64,000 nt of DNA from Treponema parvum (GCF_017893965.1 NZ_CP054142.1:1674001-1738000); one strand, 5' to 3'; numbered from the stretch's first letter, positions 43,598 through 53,939 are shown. A program made the numbers and translations. The notes: a model not told the origin generated them from the sequence alone.

Positions 43598-45556
43598 TTG
43601 GCAGGTCTTCTGTCCGATAAAAAGCCCTGCAAGGTACATACCGAGCGGGGCTTTTCCGTTTCTTACAAGGATCGACTGCTCTATTCAAAATACGATCCGC
43701 AAAAATCGATTTTGCAGACCGTAGATTCTCTTAGTATTCTTCCGGGAACTTTGGTACTGTGTTTTTCACCCTGCCTGTGGTACGGAATGAAGAAACTTCT
43801 TCAAAAAATACCGAAAGGATGCCGCATCCTTGTCTGCGAAGCCGACGATCTTCTGTACGAATTTGCAAAAAATGAGCTGGCTAAAAACCCGGCTTTAATC
43901 GGTCACGTAAAAAATGACGATCTGATTTTTTTAACGCCCGAGCAGTTTAAAAATCTGCCCTACGCGCTTGAAAACTCGTCTTCAAGCGGTCTCGCAACCG
44001 ACTTTGCGATACGAATAGGAAGCATTAAGCGAACCCTGCGCATAGACTTTTCAGCCGGAATACAATTCGAAGCAAAATCGTATGACGACATATATTTGCA
44101 GTGCCAAAAAGTGATTTCCCAGTTTTGGAAAAACAGGCTTACGCTCGTAAAATTCGGGCGGCTGTATTCAAAAAACATATTTCAAAATCTTGCGCGCCTG
44201 ACAAGAAAAAATTCCGTTCCTTTCCAAAACCTTGAACGCACGGTTTCAAAACCTATTCTGATCTGCGGAACGGGCGAAAGTCTTGAAAAAACTCTTTGCA
44301 CATTAAAAAAGTTTTTAAAAACAAAGCGGCGAAAAAACATATATCTTATTGCGGTTGACGCGTCTTTACCCGTATTGAACGCCCACAACATAGAAGCCGA
44401 CGCTGTCGTAGCCGTGGAATCCCAGCTGGCCATAGAAAAAGCCTATATCGGAATTCCGGGGATTAACGGAAAGCTTTCGGCCGCACTGGCCGCGGAATCT
44501 GCCGCAGCAGCCTCAGGCCGGCAAGAAGGCCGCGGCGATAAAAAAGCCGCCGCAGAAAAAGAAATCTCGGACAAAAAAGATCAAAAGTCTAAGATTTTTA
44601 CCCTCTTTGCGGACATGACTTCACGCCCCCACATAACGGACATTACGAGCGGAAGCGTGTGTTATTTTGTTTCGGAATACGATAAAAACGACTTTATAAA
44701 GCGGCTTTTCGAAAAAAATCTTTTGCCGAAGGCGATTCCTCCGCTGGGGTCGGTAGGACTTACGGCTGCTCATATAGCGCTTCTGCTGCGCTCCTCAGCA
44801 GAAGTTCCCGTCTTCGTCACGGGAATGGATTTTTCATATTCGGTAGGAAAGACGCACGCCAACGGGTCGGCGCCGCATAGCGAGCGGCTCTTTTCGCACA
44901 ACAGAATCACTTCATTAGGAAATTACGGTGCGGCGTTCGGCAACGGGAGCTTAGCGTTTACGGACAATGACGGGGAAAAACGGATAACGACTTTAGTGCT
45001 TTCAAACTACGCAAGAAATTTTGCGCTTTGCTTTTCGGGCGTAAAAAATCTTTGGAACATAGGCGAAAGTACGCTTGATATAGGAATTCCGCGTCTTACC
45101 GTAAACGAAGATTTCACCTTTGCAGCCGGGCAAGCTCCGGGTGCTTCTATAAAAACAAACACTGAATGGAATTCGCGCGCAATTATGCCCCGCACAGACG
45201 AAACGGCGTCCGATACACGCACACCGCCCTGTGGAGCCGCCCGCCCCGATCAAAAAAACTGCCGGGAACGCTCAGCAATATCCTCTTTTTTTGAAACGGA
45301 AAAAGCGGCGCTGGAAAGACTAAAAGGCCTTTTAACAGGCGAAATCAAAGTGGCCGGACAAACACCGCAAGATTTGGACAAAGAAATAATATCTTTGCTC
45401 AGCGGTCGAAGTTATCTTTATTTACATTTTCCGGACGGGCATACGCCTTCTTTGGAATTGAGTTTTTTAAAGCGCATACGAAGCGAAATCGATCTTTTTT
45501 TAAAGAACATAACTCTCGCACAAAAAATTTTGGAAACTCAAGGCAATTCCGTTTAG
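43598..45556 (+). CDS. DUF115/Maf-like (motility accessory factor) protein
   Basis: 652 residues from a TTG codon with AAAGGCGG upstream. The core (SKPILICGTGESLEKTLCTLKKFL..., IYLIAVDASLPVLNAHNIEADAVVAVES, VFVTGMDFSYSVGKTHANG) matches the DUF115/MptE-like domain found in flagellin glycosylation factors. A lysine/alanine-rich low-complexity insert lies near residue 305-330. Maf proteins transfer nonulosonic acids to flagellin; NeuB in this window could supply such a sugar. The role here is inferred. Confidence 0.72.
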   Translation: MAGLLSDKKPCKVHTERGFSVSYKDRLLYSKYDPQKSILQTVDSLSILPGTLVLCFSPCLWYGMKKLLQKIPKGCRILVCEADDLLYEFAKNELAKNPALIGHVKNDDLIFLTPEQFKNLPYALENSSSSGLATDFAIRIGSIKRTLRIDFSAGIQFEAKSYDDIYLQCQKVISQFWKNRLTLVKFGRLYSKNIFQNLARLTRKNSVPFQNLERTVSKPILICGTGESLEKTLCTLKKFLKTKRRKNIYLIAVDASLPVLNAHNIEADAVVAVESQLAIEKAYIGIPGINGKLSAALAAESAAAASGRQEGRGDKKAAAEKEISDKKDQKSKIFTLFADMTSRPHITDITSGSVCYFVSEYDKNDFIKRLFEKNLLPKAIPPLGSVGLTAAHIALLLRSSAEVPVFVTGMDFSYSVGKTHANGSAPHSERLFSHNRITSLGNYGAAFGNGSLAFTDNDGEKRITTLVLSNYARNFALCFSGVKNLWNIGESTLDIGIPRLTVNEDFTFAAGQAPGASIKTNTEWNSRAIMPRTDETASDTRTPPCGAARPDQKNCRERSAISSFFETEKAALERLKGLLTGEIKVAGQTPQDLDKEIISLLSGRSYLYLHFPDGHTPSLELSFLKRIRSEIDLFLKNITLAQKILETQGNSV

Positions 45557-45725
45557 GCGCAGTCTAGCATAAGGACTTAAGAAGCCGCAGCTCAATGCAA
45601 GCACTCAGCATCGCATAGACGAGCCGCCCTGTGTAAAACCGCCGTTCCGTGAAAATCGCCGCATATGTGACCGCATCGAATAGGCGTGCCAATCACACAT
45701 CGCGCTTATGAGCGCAAAAAATCCG

Positions 45726-47528
45726 CTATTCTTCTTTTTCGCGCAAAACGGCAAGAAAGGCAGACTGCGGAAGTTCCACGTTCCCCACCATCTTCATGCG
45801 TTTTTTGCCTTCTTTTTGTTTTTCAAGAAGTTTTCTTTTACGGGTTATGTCTCCGCCGTAGCACTTGGCAAGAACGTCTTTACGCACTGGATTTACCGTT
45901 TCGCGCGCAATTATCTGACTTCCTATCGCCCCCTGAATCGCAATTTTAAACTGCTGCCTGCTTATTTCATTCTTTAATCTCGCACAAACGGTATGCGCGT
46001 GTTTTGACGCATTGTCTTTAAATGTAAGCTGGGCAAGAGCGTCCACGGGTTTTCCGTTTATCAAAATATCAATTTTTACAAGCTGCGTAGGCCGGTAGCC
46101 TATCACTTCATAGTCGAACGAAGCATAGCCTCGGCTGTAACTTTTCAATCTGTCGTAAAAGTCAAATAAAACTTCGGCAAGAGGCATCTCGTACAAAATT
46201 TCAACGCGCTTTTCATCCAGATAAGTCATATTGGACTGCGTTCCGCGTTTTTCCGTACAAAGCGCGATTATAGAACCTATGTATTCACTCGGAGTGATAA
46301 TCGAAGCCTTTATATAAGGCTCTTCGGCTTCACGAACGCGGCCTTCAGGATATTCCGCGGGATTATCTATAAAAGTTTCTTCTCCGTTTGAAAGCAGCAC
46401 TTTATAGCGCACCGAAGGAGCCGTAAAAATCACAGCCTGATCATAATCGTGCTCAAGCCTCTCTTCAATTATTTCAAGGTGCAAAAGTCCTAAAAAACCG
46501 CAACGAAAACCGTTCCCCAGCGCAACCGAATTATCTTTTTCGTATACGAGACTTGCGTCGTTCAATTTAAGACGCTCCATGCTCGACCTAAGTTCTTCAT
46601 AGTCGTTTGAGTCCATAGGATAAATAGACGAATAGACGACAGGTTTAACTTCTTTGAACCCCGGCAATGCCTGTGCCGCAGGATTTTCCGAAGAAGTTAC
46701 GGTGTCGCCTACGCGCACGTCGCTTACGGTCTTTATTCCGGCAATAATGTAACCTACGTCGCCCGCTTCAAGAGCTCCCGTCGCCTCGTACTTGATCTTA
46801 AAAATTCCTACCTGTTCCACCTTGTGGGACGATCCGTTGTGCATCATAAGAACGGTATCGCCCACTCTTATGCGCCCCTGCATCATGCGAAGATGAACAA
46901 TTACGCCCCTGTAATCGTCGTAATGGCAATCAAAAATAAGCGCCTGCACGGGAGCGTTCACATCGCCTTTAGGAGGAGGAAATTTTAAAACAATGGCTTC
47001 AAACAGCTCGTCTATGCCCTCCCCCGTCTTTGCCGAAACAAGCTGCGCATCGGCAGGATCAAGCCCCAAATCGTGTTCAATCTGATGCTTGATGGAAGGA
47101 ATGTCGGCCGAAGGCAAATCTATCTTGTTTATTACGGGAACTATCGTTAAATCGTGTTCCAGCGCCATAAACATATTGCTCATAGTCTGCGACTCAACGC
47201 CTTGAGAAGCGTCAATCAAAAGCAGCGCACCCTCGCAAGAAGCTATAGCACGCGAAACTTCGTAAGAAAAATCCACGTGTCCCGGAGTATCTACAAAGTT
47301 AAGCGCATAGTCGTGTCCGTCCCTTGCGTGATACGGAATCGTCACGGCCTGACTTTTGATCGTTATTCCCCGTTCCCTTTCAATGTCCATATTGTCCAAA
47401 ATTTGATTTTTCATCTGACGCTCGTCAATGATTTTGGCCTTTTGGATCAGTCTGTCCGCCAGGGTGGATTTTCCGTGATCAATGTGAGCTACTATACAAA
47501 AATTACGCTTATACTTTAATTCCGCCAT
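45726..47528 (-). CDS. lepA: Elongation factor 4 (LepA), ribosomal back-translocase GTPase
   Basis: 600 residues, usual length. G1 AHIDHGKSTLADRL, G2 ERERGITIKSQAV, G3 DTPGHVDFSYEV, G4 NKID. LepA-specific C-terminal domain (IDILINGKPVDALAQLTFKDNASKHAHTVCARLKNEISRQQFKIAIQGAIGSQIIARETV). AGGA site before the ATG. Monocistronic in appearance and convergent with the DUF115 gene. Confidence 0.97.
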   Translation of the reverse strand: MAELKYKRNFCIVAHIDHGKSTLADRLIQKAKIIDERQMKNQILDNMDIERERGITIKSQAVTIPYHARDGHDYALNFVDTPGHVDFSYEVSRAIASCEGALLLIDASQGVESQTMSNMFMALEHDLTIVPVINKIDLPSADIPSIKHQIEHDLGLDPADAQLVSAKTGEGIDELFEAIVLKFPPPKGDVNAPVQALIFDCHYDDYRGVIVHLRMMQGRIRVGDTVLMMHNGSSHKVEQVGIFKIKYEATGALEAGDVGYIIAGIKTVSDVRVGDTVTSSENPAAQALPGFKEVKPVVYSSIYPMDSNDYEELRSSMERLKLNDASLVYEKDNSVALGNGFRCGFLGLLHLEIIEERLEHDYDQAVIFTAPSVRYKVLLSNGEETFIDNPAEYPEGRVREAEEPYIKASIITPSEYIGSIIALCTEKRGTQSNMTYLDEKRVEILYEMPLAEVLFDFYDRLKSYSRGYASFDYEVIGYRPTQLVKIDILINGKPVDALAQLTFKDNASKHAHTVCARLKNEISRQQFKIAIQGAIGSQIIARETVNPVRKDVLAKCYGGDITRKRKLLEKQKEGKKRMKMVGNVELPQSAFLAVLREKEE

Positions 47529-47722
47529 AAAATTTCCTAAAAAATCAAATATATTCGGGCGCGCCCTTATTCGCTAAACCGGTATTCCGCACTTCGCTCA
47601 CGCTCACCGTCCTCGCTTCGCTGCGGTCGGCGCTCCGCGGTGCTCCATCCCGGCGCAGGCTCATTTCCGGCTACTCCGCACAATCGGCACGGCTTCGCAT
47701 AACGCATCATTAAAACCGCGTA

Positions 47723-49396
47723 TCAAAAATAATACGGACTGTCTAACGGTGTAGTTATCGAAACGCCTATGTCAAGATATCCCTTTTTACGCTTTCTAGC
47801 ATAAATTTCAGCAGACAAAAACGCATTATCGTCGGAAAATTTTATGCGGCCTATGTCCACAGGATCGTTTTCCGAAAATCCCGATTCGTCGGCGATACCG
47901 CCCTTGATTATCTTTGTAACCGCATATTTTCTGCTGTTTAAACTTGAAACCGCTTGCAGTCCCATTCCGAAAAGCGGCACAAAAGACGTTTCTATAAGAT
48001 CACGTTCGTAAGCATTTTTTCCCGGATATTCGGGGCGCACGTCAAGATAGACTAAGGTTTCTTTTTCGCTGCCGTCTTCAGTGTAAGAAAAGCGCGCTAG
48101 AGTGTCGGGAACAAAACGGCGAAGCTCGTCCTGTACGGAGTCAAGATCAAAAACTTTTTTGCCGTTGACAGCGGTTATTATCTGGCCTGTTTTAAGATAG
48201 GAGCGCTGAGCGCTGCCCGAAGACATTACGTACTGGATTTCAAGCCCCTCGGACACCGTCCCGTTACGGAAAGTATGGCCGTAAGCGCCGATCCATGCGT
48301 GCTCGCGTTTTCCGCCGTTAAATAACATCGGCAGATCCGTTTTTAAATATTCCACGGGAATGGCAAAATTCAATCCCTGGTACTGCGGAAGCCCCGCAAA
48401 CACAATAGCCTGCACGTTGCCGTTTACGTCAATACACGGCCCGCCCGAATTCCCGCCGTTTACAGCAGCGTCTATTTGGAACACGCTTCCGGTAGTAAAC
48501 AGTTTACGGTTCATCGCCGAAACTATGCCCGAAGTGAGAGTTCTGTCCAATCCTACCGGGGAACCTATAGCGAAAATTCTATCTCCGACGGAAAGCCCCG
48601 AACTTGAACCTAGCCTAAACACATAGGGAGCGTCCACTTCGGTTTTTAAAAGCGCAAGGTCAAGGGTGGCGTCCCAGCCTACAACCTTCGCAGGCACCCG
48701 CGTTTCAGGATCGTCCGCAAGGCGTACATATAATCTTGCCACCCCTTCGAATTTAGTATCCACGACGTTCTTTATCACATGGTAGTTTGTAACGATATAG
48801 CCGTCTTTGCGTATAAAAAAGCCCGAACCTATCACTCTGTCGGCGTAACCCACTCCCCTTTCAATCTTTATTCCCTGATCGATCCAAACCGTCACGGTTC
48901 CGGAAATATATTGAGCGACGTTTTCAGGCGTACCTTTACCCGAGTCGGAATTATCTGCCCGATCGGCGGCTCCTGTTTGCACTCCGGGAACCCCTTCGCA
49001 GCACAAAGATTCAAGCTCCGAGAGGCTCGTGTTGAGCGAAGAAATTTCAGGATACCCTGCGGCGTCGAGCGATCTGTAAAGTCTTAACGCGGTAAAATGA
49101 TCTTTTTTTTGGGCGGCGCTCTTATACAGCTCCGCGATGCGTTCAAAACACAGCGCGGTCAATTCTCTGTCGTCTATCAGATAGGACCGCCACAAGGCAA
49201 GGACCGGTTTAGTTTCAAGAATTTTTTTTATATCGTTTATCTCGATGTTTCTTATGTCCTCGATAGAATAATCCGGAACTTCATACACGTTTCCCGAACG
49301 GTTAAGATTGCTTGCGCAGCCCGAAAACAGAGCCGGCGCAAAAGCTGTCAAAGCCGAAAAGAAAAAAAACAATAATGAATTTTTTTTATTTAACAT
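47723..49396 (-). CDS. Trypsin-fold (S1C) PDZ lipoprotein protease
   Basis: 557 residues. Lipoprotein signal with FSGC (Cys27), a short helical/TPR-like region (about 45-135), then a serine protease domain with H206 (TNYHVI), D246 (ATLDLALL) and S317 (GGNSGGP), and a PDZ-like domain after ~370 (TGQIITAVNGKKVFDLDSVQDEL). The triad is intact. It is downstream of a TPR/calcium-site protein on the same strand. The 47529-47722 gap after it is GC-rich inverted-repeat sequence without a gene. Confidence 0.85.
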   Translation of the reverse strand: MLNKKNSLLFFFFSALTAFAPALFSGCASNLNRSGNVYEVPDYSIEDIRNIEINDIKKILETKPVLALWRSYLIDDRELTALCFERIAELYKSAAQKKDHFTALRLYRSLDAAGYPEISSLNTSLSELESLCCEGVPGVQTGAADRADNSDSGKGTPENVAQYISGTVTVWIDQGIKIERGVGYADRVIGSGFFIRKDGYIVTNYHVIKNVVDTKFEGVARLYVRLADDPETRVPAKVVGWDATLDLALLKTEVDAPYVFRLGSSSGLSVGDRIFAIGSPVGLDRTLTSGIVSAMNRKLFTTGSVFQIDAAVNGGNSGGPCIDVNGNVQAIVFAGLPQYQGLNFAIPVEYLKTDLPMLFNGGKREHAWIGAYGHTFRNGTVSEGLEIQYVMSSGSAQRSYLKTGQIITAVNGKKVFDLDSVQDELRRFVPDTLARFSYTEDGSEKETLVYLDVRPEYPGKNAYERDLIETSFVPLFGMGLQAVSSLNSRKYAVTKIIKGGIADESGFSENDPVDIGRIKFSDDNAFLSAEIYARKRKKGYLDIGVSITTPLDSPYYF

Positions 49397-49440
49397 CTCA
49401 ATTCCTTAAAATTGCACAGCGAGTAAATCTTCAGATTTAT

Positions 49441-51615
49441 TTAAAATTCAGCGCCTGTACTTTCGCCATCCGCAGCGCCTGCCGTTTCGGGCGATCCGCC
49501 GTTTTCGAATTCGGGCACAGCGGGTATCATACGGCCGAAATATTTTTCCGCCATCTTCACCGAAAGTATACGGTTTTCGCCGCTTTCAACAAGAACGCTT
49601 ATTCCCTGACCGCCGGCTTCCAGCGCGGCAAATACGTCCCTCTCGTTCTGAAGACTTCCCATGTCTCCTACCCAATAAAATCCGGGCAAGTCGCCTTTTT
49701 TTACCGCATATTCTATATTATCGTAAACGATTTTAAAAGGCTCCCCGTCCACGCTCGAAACAACCGCAAGAAATCTGCCCGGCGTCAAATAAAACATAGC
49801 GTCTTCAAGAAGGTTGTCTCCCTCTTTTTGCGGATAACGCACGTAACGCACGTCCCACTGACCGTCGTTGTCATAATCCCAAGACGTTATTTTTCCGTTA
49901 TGAGGCAGATACTCTTCGGTAAAGTCGGGCACGGTATCCTTATTGAAGTCTATTCGGATCATCTTTACATACAGACCTCTTATATCGGACGAAAGACCGT
50001 ACACATTATTTAGAATGCGGCGGCCGTCTTCCTCGCTCAGCGCCATATCGCCTTCGTCATCGACGGCGTAAGTTTCGGTCGTTTCAAATATCCCGTCGCC
50101 GTCCCTGTCCACAATGCGTAAAGTTATAATTCCGTTTTCAAAAAAAGCCTTCGCGTACTGTTTTCCGTTAAGCGTATAATAGGCTGCCGCAGGCGCTCCG
50201 TCTAAAATCGAAAAACGTACGCGAGCCCCGTCATATTCGCCGCTGTCGGTTTCACAGTATATGGCGGCAGCAGTCAATTCTTTTTCGTCAATAACGGGAA
50301 CTTCGCCGTAAACATGAGGAACGTAAAATTCGCACCCGAGAATTTGAGTAAAAAAGGCGAACGGCGCAATGTCGAACGGCGTCCAAGCAAACTTTTCGTC
50401 GGCTATAAAAATGTCCTTTTCTCTTCCGTCGGAATACTTTACCGAAACTCTGTTTACATAAGGATAGGAGCCGTATCCCACGTCAAGTTGTTTTTCAGGA
50501 AGCTCTACGGAAACGGGAACTCCGAAATCGCAGACGGCAGTCCATTCGTCTATCCCGTCGTTGTTTTTGTCCCAACGCACGTTTTTAGGCCTTCCGCGAA
50601 AATAATCTACAAAAAGGTTGGCTTCCAAGTCCTCATCCGTATCGACGGTTAAAAGCCCGTCGTAAGACATAAGATATTCGCTTAAAAAACTTTTAACTTC
50701 CTCGTCCGTTATTAAAGTCGCGAGAGCCGTCAAATCTTCAAGCGAAACCGAAGTATCCGAAAAACTCGTAAAATATTCGACCGCGGCTTTTTCCGAAAGA
50801 AGTCCGACTTTTAAAGCAGCGGAAGCGAACATTGGGTGCGACAACCCTCGCGCTTCATAGGATTTTAGAAGTCTTACGCTTTCTTCTCGTTTTGCAAAAA
50901 GAGCCGCATATAATTCCAATTCGGGATCGGTTCGAGAATACGACGGCATTGAAGCGATAAAAAAATCCGCAATGCGCCTAAGCTGCTCAGTCGCGTTTTC
51001 GCGATCCCACGCCTCATACTCGTTTCTAAAAAAAAGTCCTGCGAAACGGTAATCGTGAGGATAAACTCTGCGCGCCGCGTCCACTTTGTCGCGCGCCTTA
51101 TAAAGCCCCTCTTCGGTGTGCATGCGGTAAAATGATTTTACGCGGATGTATTCGGCGTCTGCAGAAAACAAAAAGGGCTGTGCGTCGAGCACTTCCAACG
51201 CTTTTTCATAAAGACCCGTATCGCTTAAGATGTCCGCATAAAGAATTCTTGCGTTGTCCCTGTCGTAATCCACCCATTCTCCGTCCGTAAGAGCGCGCTC
51301 GACAAGCGGTTTTACTTCTGCGCGAGGGCTGCCCGTATTCGTCTTTACTACCGCGTCAAAATACCACAGATCGGAAATGCCGCTGTCATAGCCCAAACCC
51401 ATTTCTATATTGGAAGAAGCTGCCGCCCAATCTCTCTGATTTATATACGTCTTTGCAAGCTGAAGACAGCGGACTGCGGTTTGCCGGTTTGCCGTCTTAT
51501 ACGAATTTTGCGCCGCTCTCCCGGTTTGTGCCTGAGCGCCGGAAGAAGCGATAAATAAAAAGAATATCGTTACGGAACACACGAATGCGGCTATACGCTC
51601 TTTATAAAAACACAT
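49441..51615 (-). CDS. Secreted TPR protein with EF-hand-like DxDxDG repeats
   Basis: 724 residues. Signal peptide (FVCSVTIFFLFIASSGAQAQ), TPR-like helices over about 45-300, then a strand-rich half. That half carries repeated calcium-type loops: DKNNDGIDEW, DRDGDGIFET, DFNKDTVPDF, DYDNDGQWDV. It is read in the same direction as, and 44 bases before, the PDZ protease gene, suggesting a shared envelope function. No enzyme motif is seen. Confidence 0.7.
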   Translation of the reverse strand: MCFYKERIAAFVCSVTIFFLFIASSGAQAQTGRAAQNSYKTANRQTAVRCLQLAKTYINQRDWAAASSNIEMGLGYDSGISDLWYFDAVVKTNTGSPRAEVKPLVERALTDGEWVDYDRDNARILYADILSDTGLYEKALEVLDAQPFLFSADAEYIRVKSFYRMHTEEGLYKARDKVDAARRVYPHDYRFAGLFFRNEYEAWDRENATEQLRRIADFFIASMPSYSRTDPELELYAALFAKREESVRLLKSYEARGLSHPMFASAALKVGLLSEKAAVEYFTSFSDTSVSLEDLTALATLITDEEVKSFLSEYLMSYDGLLTVDTDEDLEANLFVDYFRGRPKNVRWDKNNDGIDEWTAVCDFGVPVSVELPEKQLDVGYGSYPYVNRVSVKYSDGREKDIFIADEKFAWTPFDIAPFAFFTQILGCEFYVPHVYGEVPVIDEKELTAAAIYCETDSGEYDGARVRFSILDGAPAAAYYTLNGKQYAKAFFENGIITLRIVDRDGDGIFETTETYAVDDEGDMALSEEDGRRILNNVYGLSSDIRGLYVKMIRIDFNKDTVPDFTEEYLPHNGKITSWDYDNDGQWDVRYVRYPQKEGDNLLEDAMFYLTPGRFLAVVSSVDGEPFKIVYDNIEYAVKKGDLPGFYWVGDMGSLQNERDVFAALEAGGQGISVLVESGENRILSVKMAEKYFGRMIPAVPEFENGGSPETAGAADGESTGAEF

Positions 51616-51716
51616 ATCTTTTTAACCTTTTCTTCTATTAAAAAAACAAAATACTGTCCGGTAACAAAAAGTTCCGCCTCAACGGCCGGACGCGCACAGG
51701 CGCCGTCGGAAAGGCT

Positions 51717-53279
51717 TTAATTTTCCGATTTTACTACCCAGTCGGGAAAACCGTATGCCGAAGCGCAGATGCAAACAATCTCCTGCTCAGTCGTATCCAA
51801 CCTTTGAACGATCGGAATAAAATCTCGCATTTCCTCTTCAATTTTCCATGAAGAAAAAACATCGTTCAGATCCTTCATCGTCTTGTCTGCGGACAAAACC
51901 GCGTCGCCCGGCTGCCGGCTCCTTACGCAAAACGGAAGCGAAATGTTTTTCAAAACCAGCGAATTTGCGGAATGCCCGCACAGGGCGACGGTTCCGTCGT
52001 CCGCTGCAAAAACCGTTCCGAAAGGCAGCTCATATTTCCCTTTTTCTTTTATTATAGCAAAAAAACCTTTATGCGTCTTCGGTTCCGTCTGTTTTTCGAT
52101 AAACAACATTTTATCGGACAAGCTTGTGCCAAAAGTCGGTTTTGTTTTTACTAATCTTATGCACGCTTTGACGCTGGAAATTTTACATTCTTCAAGCTTT
52201 TTCGTACGGCGCACTTCAAAAGCGATTTTTTTCGACGCTCCGGCCTTTCCCGTCTCGCCGATTTTTCTCGCATCTCCGGCAGCCGCATCGTGCTCTTTGC
52301 TATGCCGATTTATCATATCGCTGCATTTTTGTATAAATGAATACGGGACGCGATCGTTACAGCCGATTTCGTTTACCGCAGAAAAGATAAGCCTTCTCCT
52401 TATGGGCTCAGGCAAAACGGCAAGTTCGGCCAAAGGCATAAAAAGGTCATCGCCTGCTCTTTCCCATTTGAGTTCAGCCGAAACGGAATCAAGCAATGAC
52501 GAATCTTGTTCTGTCTTTTCGGCTCCGTTAAGAACCGCCCCCTGCCATCCGGGGAACGTTTCGTCCAGAACCGGCACAAGGATATTCCTTATCCGGTTTC
52601 TAAGGTAAGAATTGTCGCCGTTCGTGCTGTCCGTTCTCCACGGAATTTTACGAAGGTTCAAATAGTCTTCAATTTCCCGGCGGGAAATTTCCAAAAGAGG
52701 TCTTACGTATTTATCCCTTTGGCTTTTTATTCCGGCGGCGGCGGTTCCCGAACTTCCCTGTAAAAAACGCATGAGAATCGTTTCGAGGTTGTCGTTTTTG
52801 TTGTGCGCAAGGCACAAAAACGAAAGATCTTTATCTTTTATAAAAGAATCAAACGCTTGATATCGCAGATACCGAGCGGCTTCTTCTATTCCGCCTCCGC
52901 GTTCCGCAGCACACATGTCTACACGACCGTAAGGCAAATTATAAACGACGCATTCAACGGCACATCCGCCGTTTCGAAGCTCTTTACAATAATCGGCGAC
53001 GAACTCCGCATCGCCTTCAGACTCGTCGTCCGGGCGGATTCTATGGTTTACTGTAATAACAAAGACGGGAACATCGTTTTTGCTGCAAATATCGGCGAGA
53101 GACGACAGGAGCGCAATCGAATCCGCTCCGCCCGAAACGGCGGCTCCCAAACGAAGCCGAGGAGAAAACTTTGCGCCAAGCTTGTAAAGCGCAGCTTCGA
53201 CACGTCCGTCAAATTTTTCAATAAATGACTTTTCGGAAAATGATTCTTTAGAAAATGACCTTTCAGACGATTTTTTCAA
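51717..53279 (-). CDS. tilS: tRNA(Ile)-lysidine synthase
   Basis: 520 residues. PP-loop AAVSGGADSIALLSSLADI, LCLAHNKNDNLETILMRFLQGSS and RPLLEISRREIEDYLNLRKIPWRTDSTN identify TilS, which makes lysidine at position 34 of tRNA-Ile(CAU). The N-terminus has an unusual Ser/Lys-rich repeat (SFSKESFSEKSFIEKF) before the core. It lies after the rplY terminator; the pth gene found between rplY and tilS in Borrelia is absent. Confidence 0.95.
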   Translation of the reverse strand: MKKSSERSFSKESFSEKSFIEKFDGRVEAALYKLGAKFSPRLRLGAAVSGGADSIALLSSLADICSKNDVPVFVITVNHRIRPDDESEGDAEFVADYCKELRNGGCAVECVVYNLPYGRVDMCAAERGGGIEEAARYLRYQAFDSFIKDKDLSFLCLAHNKNDNLETILMRFLQGSSGTAAAGIKSQRDKYVRPLLEISRREIEDYLNLRKIPWRTDSTNGDNSYLRNRIRNILVPVLDETFPGWQGAVLNGAEKTEQDSSLLDSVSAELKWERAGDDLFMPLAELAVLPEPIRRRLIFSAVNEIGCNDRVPYSFIQKCSDMINRHSKEHDAAAGDARKIGETGKAGASKKIAFEVRRTKKLEECKISSVKACIRLVKTKPTFGTSLSDKMLFIEKQTEPKTHKGFFAIIKEKGKYELPFGTVFAADDGTVALCGHSANSLVLKNISLPFCVRSRQPGDAVLSADKTMKDLNDVFSSWKIEEEMRDFIPIVQRLDTTEQEIVCICASAYGFPDWVVKSEN

Positions 53280-53315
53280 ATAACCTTCCCTGTTTTGCTT
53301 TTTTTACGTTTAAAA

Positions 53316-53359
53316 CTTAAAAAAAAAGCTGACCGACAGCACTACGTCCGTCAGTCAGC
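53316..53359 (-). terminator. Rho-independent terminator of rplY
   Basis: On the minus strand a 12-bp stem with two G-U pairs (GCTGACTGACGG / CTGTCGGTCAGC) is followed by nine or more T residues, 25 bases after the rplY stop. Confidence 0.9.
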
Positions 53360-53384
53360 ATCAGTTTACATTAAAATGAAAAAC

Positions 53385-53939
53385 CTAGCGCGCGGGAGAA
53401 ACACTTACCAGATAAGTTTCCGGCGCAGTGAGAACCGTAACTCCCTTTCCGAACGAGAGATCCTTTACGCAAAAGTGTTCGCCTACGTTGATGCCTGAAA
53501 CGTCCACGACCAAACGCTCCGGAATATTCTTGGCGACTGCCTTGAGCGTTACAAAAGGAGTATGCTTACGCATAAAACCGCCTTTAAGAACTCCGGCCGG
53601 CGTACCCGTATACTGCAGCTTCATCTTTACGGTAAGTTCTTTATCGCTCGCAGGTTCAAAAAAATCCGCGTGCAAAACCTTATCCGTACGTATGTTATAT
53701 TCCGTATCCTTAATAAAAGCTTCAGCAGAATCTTTACCGTCGATCTTAAGGGTAACAAGCGTTGTGGGAGTGACCGTACGCCAAACCTTATTAAATTCCG
53801 TTTCATCAACGTCTATCATCGTCGACTGTCCCTTAGAATTATACATTATCGCCGGAATACGCCCCGTCGCCCGCAAAACCTTCGCTGCTTTTTTTCCCAT
53901 AGTTGTACGGGTTTTTGCATTAATTACCATCTGATCCAT
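53385..53939 (-). CDS. rplY: Ribosomal protein bL25 (Ctc form)
   Basis: 184 residues, the long Ctc form. The N-terminal L25 domain binds 5S rRNA (RTTMGKKAAKVLRATGRIPAIMYNSKGQ). The C-terminal TL5-type beta domain includes AVAKNIPERLVVDVSGINVGEHFCVKDL. GGAG before the ATG. It is transcribed after spoVG and tRNA-Gln and ends at a strong terminator. Confidence 0.96.
   Translation of the reverse strand: MDQMVINAKTRTTMGKKAAKVLRATGRIPAIMYNSKGQSTMIDVDETEFNKVWRTVTPTTLVTLKIDGKDSAEAFIKDTEYNIRTDKVLHADFFEPASDKELTVKMKLQYTGTPAGVLKGGFMRKHTPFVTLKAVAKNIPERLVVDVSGINVGEHFCVKDLSFGKGVTVLTAPETYLVSVSPAR

Noticed and set aside
49312-50013. 233-codon plus-strand frame opposite the TPR protein gene
   Set aside because: Opposite-strand shadow of a gene with a clear signal peptide and repeats; no motif of its own.
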